DNA of 64,000 bases from Gemmobacter caeni (GTDB lineage: Bacteria; Pseudomonadota; Alphaproteobacteria; Rhodobacterales; Rhodobacteraceae). Position numbers and translations under genes: made by a program. The notes beneath the pieces were generated by a model. It did not search any database, had not been told where the DNA came from, and saw nothing but the letters and a program-made list of their open reading frames with translations. The DNA lies in the NCBI RefSeq assembly GCF_003054195.1, contig NZ_QBKP01000007.1:62001-126000 (forward strand), read 5' to 3'. Positions 24,052 through 31,710 of this stretch are shown here, in pieces (the stretch's first letter is position 1; the number at the start of each line of letters is the position of its first letter).

Positions 24052-25086
24052 TCAGCCGAACAGCCGGGGCCAGGTATCGGAAATGCGATAGCCCTCGGGC
24101 CAGGGGTCTGCCGGGTCCAGCATGTGCTGATGCGTGCCCGTGATCCATGCCCGGCCACTGATCTCGGGCCGGATGGCAGGAATTTCCCCGACGCGGGTTT
24201 CGCCAAGAATGCGGCCATGAAACTCTGACCCGATGATCGACACGCCGGTAAAGCGGTCCTCCGGACCCATCTGGTTGCGCGCATGCAGGATGGCCATGCG
24301 GGCGGAAACGGCGGTTCCGGTCGGCGAGCGATCCAGCTTGCCCGGCTGGATCGCCACCACCGATTGCGCCCGCAACTGGTTGCCCTGCCGCGACACCGGA
24401 CCGGCGAACAGACAGAAGGAATGATGCGTCCAGTCGGGCTGCCCCGGATGCTCGAACCGATAACGCGCATTGGCAGCGTTGGTAATGCGGATGCCGGTTT
24501 CCGCGATCTCGCGCGCATTCCCGGCCACAAGGTCAATGCCCAGAGCAACCGGATCGACAACGACAAAACTGTCCCCGCCGAAGGCCGTATCAACCGTCAG
24601 GCAGCCCAACCCCGGCACTTCCAGCGGCACATCCAGCCGCGTGGCGAAAGACGGCAGGTTTTCGACATGGATGCGCTCGGCCTTGCCCTGCGCGCATTCG
24701 GCCCGCACCCGCACCAGACCGCCCGGCGCCTCCAGCACCATTTCGGTAACAGGTTCCTGCATCGGGATGATGCCGCTGTCCAGCAGCACGGTTGAGACGC
24801 AGATCGAGTTCGACCCCGACATCGGCGGTGTGTCTTCCGGCTCCATGATGATCCAGGCGGCCTGCGCCTCGGGATGCCTGGGCGGCACCAGCAGGTTCAC
24901 ATGCCGGAACACCCCGCCCCGCGGTTCATTCAGCATGAAATTGCGCAACACCTGATCGCGCGCAATCCAGTTGCGCTGATCCCACACTGTATTTCCCGGC
25001 GGAGGTGCGACACCGCCGACGATGACATCGCCCACCTCGCCCTCGGCATGGCATGAAACGACGTGAATGACCTTCGTGCTGCGCAT
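24052..25086 (-). CDS. proline racemase family protein with Ser/Thr in place of both catalytic cysteines
   Basis: 344 residues from the ATG preceded by AGCAGGA. It aligns with the proline-racemase fold ([10 protein letters not shown] start, [24 protein letters not shown]) but the first catalytic position is S90 and the second T256. Trans-3-hydroxy-L-proline dehydratases carry Thr at the second position and usually Cys at the first; a Ser/Thr pair cannot racemise in the standard two-thiol way. A dehydratase or other role on 3-hydroxyproline is the likeliest guess. It is divergent from the GntR regulator. Confidence 0.85.
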   Translation of the reverse strand: MRSTKVIHVVSCHAEGEVGDVIVGGVAPPPGNTVWDQRNWIARDQVLRNFMLNEPRGGVFRHVNLLVPPRHPEAQAAWIIMEPEDTPPMSGSNSICVSTVLLDSGIIPMQEPVTEMVLEAPGGLVRVRAECAQGKAERIHVENLPSFATRLDVPLEVPGLGCLTVDTAFGGDSFVVVDPVALGIDLVAGNAREIAETGIRITNAANARYRFEHPGQPDWTHHSFCLFAGPVSRQGNQLRAQSVVAIQPGKLDRSPTGTAVSARMAILHARNQMGPEDRFTGVSIIGSEFHGRILGETRVGEIPAIRPEISGRAWITGTHQHMLDPADPWPEGYRISDTWPRLFG

Positions 25087-25123
25087 GTCCTGCTCCGGCT
25101 GTAATGAATCGCTGGTATTGCAT

Positions 25124-25142
25124 ATTGTATCCAATATACAAT
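25124..25142. promoter_or_regulatory. probable GntR operator
   Basis: ATTGTAT-CCAAT-ATACAAT is a perfect 7+5+7 inverted repeat in the gap between the Ser/Thr racemase-family gene and the divergent GntR gene. FadR-type GntR proteins bind such TTGTAT/ATACAA palindromes. Confidence 0.65.
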
Positions 25143-25199
25143 TCAAGCTATAACCTGTTCCGCTGGCCAAAGTTTGGCGATCCGGGGCATATCGGGCCT

Positions 25200-25856
25200 A
25201 TGAAATTCGAAAGCACCGACCTGTCACAAACCCGATCCGCCGCGGATGTCGTTTTCGCGGCGCTGCGCACGGCCATCGTGAACGGTGATCTGGAAAACGG
25301 CAGCCAGCTCCGGCAGGAGGAAATCGCCACCGCCTTCAATGTCAGCCGTATCCCGGTGCGCGAGGCCATTGCCCGGCTTGAACAACTCGGCCTGGTTGAG
25401 ACACGGCGCTACAAGGGTGCTTTCGTGACCGATCTTCCGCCGCAGGAGATCGCGGAAATCTTCCGGCTGCGGGCGCTTGTCGAAAGCGATGCCATCCGGC
25501 AGGCCGCAAGGCAGATGACCGGAGCGGCCCTGTCGGACGCCGAAACCGCGCATCTGGCCTTTGCCTGCGCGGTCACGCCGACGGAATGGATGGAACAGAA
25601 CCGCCGCTTCCACTGCGCGCTTTATGGCGCAGGCGGCCAACGGCACTATCTCGGCGTGATCGAAAATCTGCTTAATCTCAGCGACCGCTATCTGCGTGCC
25701 CAGCTTTCACTGACAGACGGCCAGCAGAAAGCAGTCGACGAACACGGGCTGATCCTTGACGCCTGCAGGTCCGGCGATGCCGAACGCGCGGCCCGCCTGA
25801 CTGCCGCACATATCGAGGATGCCGGGCGTGCCTTGCTGACCTGCCTTGGCCACTGA
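25200..25856 (+). CDS. GntR family regulator with FCD domain
   Basis: 218 residues from the ATG; a longer in-frame reading would run over the operator. The N-terminal winged helix has L-R-Q-E-E-I-A-T-A-F-N-V-S-R-I-P-V-R-E-A, the GntR signature, and the C-terminal FCD domain keeps the metal-binding pattern (E at about 100, H in R-R-F-H-C-A-L, H in E-H-G-L-I-L-D-A and A-H-I-E-D-A). It probably represses the divergent racemase-family gene and itself through the palindrome between them. Confidence 0.9.
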   Translation: MKFESTDLSQTRSAADVVFAALRTAIVNGDLENGSQLRQEEIATAFNVSRIPVREAIARLEQLGLVETRRYKGAFVTDLPPQEIAEIFRLRALVESDAIRQAARQMTGAALSDAETAHLAFACAVTPTEWMEQNRRFHCALYGAGGQRHYLGVIENLLNLSDRYLRAQLSLTDGQQKAVDEHGLILDACRSGDAERAARLTAAHIEDAGRALLTCLGH

Positions 25857-25996
25857 CCGGCGCAGGGCTCCGGCTTGCCGAAGTCTCTGATCTGTCCTGC
25901 GGTATGCAGGCGGATCGGTCGTTGCCCTTCCTGCCGTCACCGTGCGAGGCTGTTGCGCGTTCGGCGGCGCGGTGTGACGAAGGAAGCGGATCATCC

Positions 25997-26923
25997 ATGG
26001 CATTCGATCTGAAAACCCTGGAGCTTTTCGTCCGCGTGGCCGCACTTGGGGCGCTTGGAAAGGCGGGCGAGGATATGCGCATTTCGCCGACCGCCACGAC
26101 GCAGCGCATTCAGGCGCTGGAGGCAGAACTGGGCGTCCGGCTGCTGCATCGCACCACACGCGCGGTTTCGCTGACCCCCGAAGGCGAAACCTTCCTGCTG
26201 CACGCCCGGCAGATCCTCGATAGCGCGGAAGAAGCCCGCGCGGCCATGTCATCAAGCCGCAGCCGGGTCTTTGGCGACTTGCGGGTCACCGCGTCGGCAG
26301 CCTTCGGGCGCAGCCAGATCGTGCCGCATATCGGGGAGTTTCTGCGGCTCTACCCCGAGGTTTCGCTCAGGCTCGACCTGAGCGACAGCATGGTGGACAT
26401 CATCGAACACGGCTATGATCTGGCAATCCGTATCGGTGCGCTGGCTTCGTCTTCACTGGTGGCGCGGAAACTGGCGCAGAACCCGAGGCTGCTTGTTGCG
26501 GCCCCGGCCTATCTTGAACGGGCAGGCCAGCCCGCCTCGCCCGCCGATCTCAGGTCACATAGCTGTATCGTTCTGGGTGAAACCCGGAACTGGCTGCTGC
26601 GCGATGCCATGGGAACCGAGGTGGAAACACGCGTCTCGGGCCGGTTTACCACCAATTTCGGCGAGGCCGTGACGGAGGCTTTGCTGCAAGGCCTTGGCAT
26701 CGGCCTGAAATCGCTCTGGGATGTCGCGGATCATCTGCAAGCCGGGCGTCTGGTGCGGGTGCTGCCCGACTATTCCGTCGGTCCCGACTGGTACGTCTGG
26801 GCCGTGCGCCCTCCGAACCGGGTGCTTCCGTCACGGGTGCAGGCATTCATTGAATTCTTTGAAAAAAGGTTTCAGACCGCAGTGCAGCAAGGCACAGCCC
26901 TGCCGCATGCCCCCGGCACCTGA
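25997..26923 (+). CDS. LysR family transcriptional regulator
   Basis: 308 residues from the ATG preceded by GAAGGAAG. The helix-turn-helix is A-G-E-D-M-R-I-S-P-T-A-T-T-Q-R-I-Q-A-L-E, and the effector domain has the D-L-A-I-R-I-G signature of the same subgroup as the regulator at 2.0 kb. It lies upstream of, and in the same direction as, the quinone-oxidoreductase-like gene, which is the likely target. The effector is unknown. Confidence 0.9.
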   Translation: MAFDLKTLELFVRVAALGALGKAGEDMRISPTATTQRIQALEAELGVRLLHRTTRAVSLTPEGETFLLHARQILDSAEEARAAMSSSRSRVFGDLRVTASAAFGRSQIVPHIGEFLRLYPEVSLRLDLSDSMVDIIEHGYDLAIRIGALASSSLVARKLAQNPRLLVAAPAYLERAGQPASPADLRSHSCIVLGETRNWLLRDAMGTEVETRVSGRFTTNFGEAVTEALLQGLGIGLKSLWDVADHLQAGRLVRVLPDYSVGPDWYVWAVRPPNRVLPSRVQAFIEFFEKRFQTAVQQGTALPHAPGT

Positions 26924-26926
26924 ATT

Positions 26927-26969
26927 TTGAAATTCCAAATTATCATTGCCTGAATGCGGTGATTATCAT
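26927..26969. promoter_or_regulatory. symmetric and repeated elements upstream of the quinone-oxidoreductase-like gene
   Basis: TTGAAATTCCAA (26927-26938) is a near palindrome just after the lysR stop; ATTATCAT occurs at 26939-26946 and again at 26962-26969. This AT-rich 45-base patch is the likely promoter/operator for the following gene. Confidence 0.35.
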
Positions 26970-27031
26970 GAAATCCTCGCGGGGTAATGTTCCCCATGCG
27001 GCATTCCCGCCGTGACACCGAGGACAATTCC

Positions 27032-27139
27032 ATGAAGCTCGCCCGTTTCCTTGCCCTGTTCACCAGGACGCAATGCCGCCCGCAAAGCCCTTATGTGCGG
27101 GCGATGCTGGGCGCCGTCATCGACGCCCGCAATGGATGA
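27032..27139 (+). CDS. possible 35-residue small protein
   Basis: An ATG preceded by GAGGACAATT opens a 35-codon frame with an amphipathic start (M-K-L-A-R-F-L-A-L-F-T-R). It lies between the LysR gene and the oxidoreductase, has codon use similar to its neighbours and no recognisable family. It could be a leader peptide, the start of a decayed gene, or chance. Confidence 0.3.
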   Translation: MKLARFLALFTRTQCRPQSPYVRAMLGAVIDARNG

Positions 27140-27188
27140 CACGGCACCGGCCCTGCCCGACCGCCGCCCGAAGGAAAGGATTACTGCC

Positions 27189-28199
27189 ATGAAAGCCGTC
27201 GCCCTGCTGCGCTATCTGCCGGTTGATGACCCCCAATGCCTTGTCGATGTGGAGCTGCCGATGCCCCGCGCCGAAGGCCACGATCTGCTGGTCGAGGTGA
27301 AGGCCGTTTCGGTCAACCCGGTGGATGCCAAAGTGCGTGCGCCCAAGGACAAGGCCGAGACCACGCCAAGGGTGATCGGCTATGACGCGGCCGGGATCGT
27401 CTCGGCGGTGGGGCCGGATGTGACCCTTTTCAAACCGGGCGACGAGGTCTGGTATGCGGGCGACATCACCCGCACAGGAACCAACCAGCAGTATCACCTT
27501 GTGGACGCGCGGATCGCCGGGCGCAAACCGGCCTCACTGACCTTCGCCGAAGCCGCCGCAATGCCGCTGACGACGATTACCGCGTGGGAGGCAATGTTCG
27601 ACCGGCTGGGCATTGACCCCGATGGTGCGGACAAGGGCCAGTCGATCCTCTTGATCGGCGGCGCGGGCGGCGTTGGTTCCATCGCCATCCAGCTTGCCAG
27701 ACGGGCGGGTTTGACGGTGATCGCCACCGCCTCGCGCCCCGATACGATATCCTGGGTCCGGGATCTGGGCGCCAGCCATGTTGTCAATCACCGCGAGGAT
27801 CTGGTTGCGCAGGTGCGCGGGCTGGGTTTCCGGCACGTCGACCATATCGCGATTTTCAACGACATGCGGCACTGGGCTGCCTGCGTGGAACTGATCCGCC
27901 CGCAAGGCGGCATCGTGGCGATCGACGATACCGACCTGCCGATGCCAATGGGAGGCATGAAAACCAAGGCGGCCAGCCTGCACTGGGAATTCATGTTCGC
28001 CCGGCCCATGCACCAGACCCCCGACATGATCGAACAGCACCGGCTTCTGAATCGGGTGGCCGGGCTTGTCGATGCAGGCGAGATCCGCACGACACTGACC
28101 AGAACCCTGTCGCCCATCAACGCAGCAACGATGCGCGAGGCCCATGCCGCCGTAGAATCCGGCCGGATGATCGGCAAGATTGTCGTCGAAGGATTCTGA
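27189..28199 (+). CDS. zinc-type alcohol dehydrogenase-like / quinone oxidoreductase family protein
   Basis: 336 residues of the medium-chain reductase superfamily. The N-terminal GroES-like domain has V-N-P-V-D-A-K-V-R and G-Y-D-A-A-G-I-V; the Rossmann domain has G-G-A-G-G-V-G-S-I-A-I-Q-L-A. The catalytic-zinc Cys set is absent, as in quinone oxidoreductases. Such proteins reduce quinones or enones with NADPH in the cytoplasm. The start is an ATG with AAGGAAAGG upstream; the longer frame covers the promoter region. Confidence 0.87.
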   Translation: MKAVALLRYLPVDDPQCLVDVELPMPRAEGHDLLVEVKAVSVNPVDAKVRAPKDKAETTPRVIGYDAAGIVSAVGPDVTLFKPGDEVWYAGDITRTGTNQQYHLVDARIAGRKPASLTFAEAAAMPLTTITAWEAMFDRLGIDPDGADKGQSILLIGGAGGVGSIAIQLARRAGLTVIATASRPDTISWVRDLGASHVVNHREDLVAQVRGLGFRHVDHIAIFNDMRHWAACVELIRPQGGIVAIDDTDLPMPMGGMKTKAASLHWEFMFARPMHQTPDMIEQHRLLNRVAGLVDAGEIRTTLTRTLSPINAATMREAHAAVESGRMIGKIVVEGF

Positions 28200-28220
28200 A
28201 CTTTCCTGTGCAGGAATGGC

Positions 28221-28241
28221 CCGGCAGCTCGAAGCTGCCGG
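28221..28241. other. stem-loop between convergent genes
   Basis: A perfect 9-bp stem CCGGCAGCT/AGCTGCCGG with a 3-base loop between the oxidoreductase stop and the end of the leftward Na/phosphate gene. No T run on either side; it may act as a weak bidirectional stop or mRNA end protector. Confidence 0.4.
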
Positions 28242-28310
28242 ACCAGCCACGGGTGCGGCACGGGTCCGGGCCTACAATCTCTTGAGATCGCAGATGCTTA
28301 CATCCGGCGC

Positions 28311-29990
28311 CTATTCGGAGATCCCGGCTTCGTCGACACGCTCCATCTCCCGCAGGCGACTGCCATGCATGAGGCCAGCGGCGGCCAGTCTGGGATAGGC
28401 CGCAGCGGCCAGCACAGAATTGACACGGTGGAGATCACGCAAGATGTCGAAGAACAGCTTTGCCGAAGCACTGTCCGAAGATCCCTGCGAAAGATCCGCC
28501 GCGATGATCCTGTCTTCCCGGCTGCGAAAAACATCCTTGCGACTGGCCAGTTCCTTGGCCACCTCCAGATCGTCAGAGCAAAGTGCTGCGGGCAGCACCT
28601 GAAGCGTACCCGTCAGAACAGCCCGCAGATCGCTCAGACTGTCTTGCTGCATGGTGTCGAAGACGCTGTTTCGGCGCACCTTCTGGCGGGCGCGGTCGCT
28701 CAGGGTGCGGCGGATGATGTCGCCCGCATGTTCCAGGCTGCCTGCGTAATGCAGGATCATCCGGGCACGCCGCGCTTCGTCTCCTGTCTGGCCTTCGGCT
28801 GTCAGCCCGGACAGATAACGTCCAAGCGCCTTGAGATGCGCTGAGAGTTGGTCCCCCAGTGGCGACAGATCGCGCAGGCCTTCCAGTTTGCCGCTTTTCA
28901 GAACATCCAGAGGCAGTTCGATCATCCGGGCCACCATCTCGGCCATGCGCGTGGTTTCCAGCCCTGCATTGATCAGCGCCATCTGCGGCGTGGTTGCCGC
29001 CGAAACCGTCAGGTATCGCGGCGCGGCGAGCCCCTGATCCGGGGGCGGATCACCCGGCACCAGCCGCGCCACCACCCCCGGCACCTTGTGCGACAGCGGC
29101 AGGAAGATGATCGCGGCAGCCAGGTTGAAATCCAGATGCATCTGCGCCACCGCCGTAGCTGGCGTCAGATGCATCCCTGCCAGCCCGCGCAGCAGCGGCG
29201 CCATGCCCAGCAGGGCAAGCACCGCCAACCCGCCCCGGCACAACAGGTTTGCAACCGGCAACTGCCGTGCGGCGGCAGGCTGCCCCATCGTCGCGGTCAG
29301 CGCGGGAAGGCCGCCTCCGAAGTTCAGCCCCAGCACGAAAGGCAGCGCCTGATCCGGTGCGAGGCTGCCGTTCATCACGAAGGTCGTCAGCAACAGAACG
29401 ACTGCCAGCGACGAATGGCAGATCCATGTGAGAAGGGCCCCGGCCAGAAAGGCAAGCACCGGCTCGGCCGACAGGGCATTGAGGAGATCGTGAAACAGCG
29501 TTGCCTCGCGCAGCGGCGCGGTTGCGCCGACCACCAGCTTCAGCGCGAACAACATCAGGCCAAGCCCGATCAGCATGCGCCCCATGTTGCGTGGGCGGAA
29601 CTCGGCGGATCGGCCAAAGGTCACATAACCCGCAAAGATCAGCACTGGCGCCAGCATCGCAGCCACCGAAGATCCAGAGGCCAGCACCGCAGCCGTGGCC
29701 GCCGACCCGACATCCGCCCCCAGCAATACCGCCAGCCCGGCGGCAGGCGCCAGAACACCGCCAGCCGCAAGACTGGCCACGATCAGCGTGGTCGCGGTGG
29801 CACTGCCCAGAATGGCCGTGACACCCAAGCCGCCACCGAAGGCTGCGATCCGGCTCGACAGCCTTCGTTCCAGCCAGGCGCGCAGCCGGTCACCCCAGCC
29901 ACGCTCCATCCCGGTGCGGACCATGCGCACACCCCAGAGCAACAGGGCAACGCCCCCGAGCAGATCGAGGATGACAAACGTGCCGGTCAT
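28311..29990 (-). CDS. Na/phosphate cotransporter family protein with PhoU-like C-terminus
   Basis: 559 residues. The first part is the NptA/YjbB membrane domain: two inverted repeats of about 170 residues each with the glutamine/serine/threonine-rich loops (T-A-I-L-G-S-A-T-A-T-T at about 58-68 and W-I-C-H-S-S-L-A). The last 200 residues form PhoU-like helices. E. coli YjbB exports phosphate. The gene ends an operon with a phosphatase and an ABC importer, so disposal of phosphate released from an imported organophosphate is an attractive role, but this is inference. Confidence 0.87.
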   Translation of the reverse strand: MTGTFVILDLLGGVALLLWGVRMVRTGMERGWGDRLRAWLERRLSSRIAAFGGGLGVTAILGSATATTLIVASLAAGGVLAPAAGLAVLLGADVGSAATAAVLASGSSVAAMLAPVLIFAGYVTFGRSAEFRPRNMGRMLIGLGLMLFALKLVVGATAPLREATLFHDLLNALSAEPVLAFLAGALLTWICHSSLAVVLLLTTFVMNGSLAPDQALPFVLGLNFGGGLPALTATMGQPAAARQLPVANLLCRGGLAVLALLGMAPLLRGLAGMHLTPATAVAQMHLDFNLAAAIIFLPLSHKVPGVVARLVPGDPPPDQGLAAPRYLTVSAATTPQMALINAGLETTRMAEMVARMIELPLDVLKSGKLEGLRDLSPLGDQLSAHLKALGRYLSGLTAEGQTGDEARRARMILHYAGSLEHAGDIIRRTLSDRARQKVRRNSVFDTMQQDSLSDLRAVLTGTLQVLPAALCSDDLEVAKELASRKDVFRSREDRIIAADLSQGSSDSASAKLFFDILRDLHRVNSVLAAAAYPRLAAAGLMHGSRLREMERVDEAGISE

Positions 29991-30002
29991 GGCAGGGCCC
30001 TT

Positions 30003-30611
30003 TCAGTCTGCGACGGAAAGATCCGGCACCACTGCGCCGATATTGTAGCCCTCCAGCTGGGCGGTTTCCCAGACGCCGGGCGTGAAGCTGAGGATGGTGC
30101 CGGTGCCGGGCGTCACCGGGATCACCCGCGCGGGAGGCATCTGTAAAAAGGCGTCCAGCGCGGCGCGGATCACGCCACCATGCACCACCGCCAGCAGGTC
30201 GCCGGAACCCGCGGCGAGCCAGTGGCGCAGGCCCCCTGCCACCCGGTCACGAAACACGGCCCAGGGCTCGCTGCCTTCGGGGGTGTACGTGCCCGCGCGC
30301 CAGGCGTGATACAGTTCGGCGTCGGCGGCGATCAGATCAGGCTTCGTACGCCCGGTCCAGCTGCCCATGTCCCACTCGCGCAGGCGCGCGTCGCTGGGAC
30401 AGTCGCCATGGCCGATCAGTTCAGCGGTCTGCCGGGTGCGTCCCAGATCCGACGACACCACCCGCGCCGGTTTCAGCGCCCGCACGAAGGCGCTGAAACG
30501 GCGGGCCTGTTCGATCCCGCGTTCGGACAGGTCGGAGTTGTCCTGTCCCTGCAGCCGGGATTGGGCATTCCATGTGGTTTCGCCATGGCGCATCAGGATA
30601 AGGCGCATCAT
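30003..30611 (-). CDS. histidine phosphatase family protein
   Basis: 202 residues with the phosphoglycerate-mutase-like signature L-M-R-H-G-E-T-T-W-N (catalytic His at 9), conserved Arg in S-S-D-L-G-R-T-R-Q-T, and the second catalytic His in V-V-H-G-G-V-I-R. Members near this sequence are broad cytoplasmic phosphatases (CobC/PhoE-like). The gene starts within the stop of the ATPase gene (ATGA) and is followed 12 bases later by the phosphate transporter, so it is firmly part of the importer operon. Confidence 0.9.
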   Translation of the reverse strand: MMRLILMRHGETTWNAQSRLQGQDNSDLSERGIEQARRFSAFVRALKPARVVSSDLGRTRQTAELIGHGDCPSDARLREWDMGSWTGRTKPDLIAADAELYHAWRAGTYTPEGSEPWAVFRDRVAGGLRHWLAAGSGDLLAVVHGGVIRAALDAFLQMPPARVIPVTPGTGTILSFTPGVWETAQLEGYNIGAVVPDLSVAD

Positions 30612-31705
30612 TCGATCCTTTCGCCGGTTGCGGCAAAGACGGCGTCCGGCGCGCCGGTAAGTGCAAGTTCGATCAGATCCCCCGGACGGGCATCGGGAAA
30701 ATCATCAACAATCGCCGACAGTCGCAGCGCGCCCGTCGCTGCGGTCACCATGACCTTGCCCGCCATGGGGGCCGCCTCGGAAAATTCTGCCGTCAAGATG
30801 GGCCGCCCGGGCGCGCGACCGATGGTGATTTGCTCTGCCCGATAGAACAGCTGCACCGCGTCATGGCTTCCGGCCAGCGCTGCCGGCGCCAGCGGCACCC
30901 CGGCATGTACAAGCATGTCGCCCTCACGGGTGGCAGGCAGCAGATTTCCGGGGGGTGTCCCGAGGAAGGTGGCGACAAAGGTGGTGGCCGGTCGTGCCAG
31001 CAGGTCACGCGGCGGGCCAAACTGTTCGACCCGGCCCTGGTTCATCACCGCCACATGGGTGGCCATCGTCATGGCCTCCACCTGATCATGCGTCACATAG
31101 ACCGAGGTGGCGCCCGTCGCCCGGTGAATCCGCATCAGCTCGCTGCGCATCTCGATCCTGAGCTTTGCATCCAGATTGGACAGCGGCTCGTCGAACAGCA
31201 GGATCGAGGGTTTCGGGGCCAGTGTGCGGGCAATGGCGACCCGTTGCTGCTGCCCGCCCGAGATTTCCGCCGGATAGCGGTCGCGCAGGGCGGCGATGCC
31301 CAGCAATCCCAGCACCTCGTCAATCCGTGCCTCGCGCGCGGCCCTGTCCCAGCCGGCCACCTTCAGAGGCCAGCCGATATTGCCCGCCACCGTCATATGC
31401 GGCCAGAGCGCATAGGACTGGAACACCAGCCCCGCATTCCGCATCCTGGGATCGGCAACCACACCGCCCGTTCCCGAAGAAACGACCTGCCCCATGAAGG
31501 CAATCTCGCCGCCGGTCGGTTCATCCAGCCCGGCCAGCATGCGCAGAAGGGTGGATTTTCCGCAGCCTGACGGGCCAACCAGCACAAGGAAAGACCCCGG
31601 CGGGACCGAAAGCGAAAGATCGGGAATGGCCGTAAAGTCGCCGAAGCGTTTCACGAGATTGGTGATGCGGATCGCATCCTTTGCTTCGTTCGGGACAGAA
31701 GCCAT
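30608..31705 (-). CDS. ABC transporter ATP-binding protein (Fe3+/spermidine/organophosphate type)
   Basis: 365 residues from an ATG with an AAGGAG site that overlaps the permease stop. Walker A G-P-S-G-C-G-K-S-T, signature I-S-G-G-Q-Q-Q-R, Walker B I-L-L-F-D-E-P-L-S-N-L-D, switch V-T-H-D-Q, then a C-terminal TOBE-like domain of about 110 residues. This is the PotA/FbpC/AfuC architecture. It energises the fused permease of the next gene upstream. Confidence 0.92.
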   Translation of the reverse strand: MASVPNEAKDAIRITNLVKRFGDFTAIPDLSLSVPPGSFLVLVGPSGCGKSTLLRMLAGLDEPTGGEIAFMGQVVSSGTGGVVADPRMRNAGLVFQSYALWPHMTVAGNIGWPLKVAGWDRAAREARIDEVLGLLGIAALRDRYPAEISGGQQQRVAIARTLAPKPSILLFDEPLSNLDAKLRIEMRSELMRIHRATGATSVYVTHDQVEAMTMATHVAVMNQGRVEQFGPPRDLLARPATTFVATFLGTPPGNLLPATREGDMLVHAGVPLAPAALAGSHDAVQLFYRAEQITIGRAPGRPILTAEFSEAAPMAGKVMVTAATGALRLSAIVDDFPDARPGDLIELALTGAPDAVFAATGERIE

Positions 31706-31710
31706 GAAAG

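Noticed and set aside
28848-30146. Open frame of 432 codons on the plus strand over the Na/phosphate cotransporter
   Set aside because: Antisense shadow; composition is Gln/Arg/His-rich and there is no family match, while the minus-strand frame has proper membrane helices and PhoU part.
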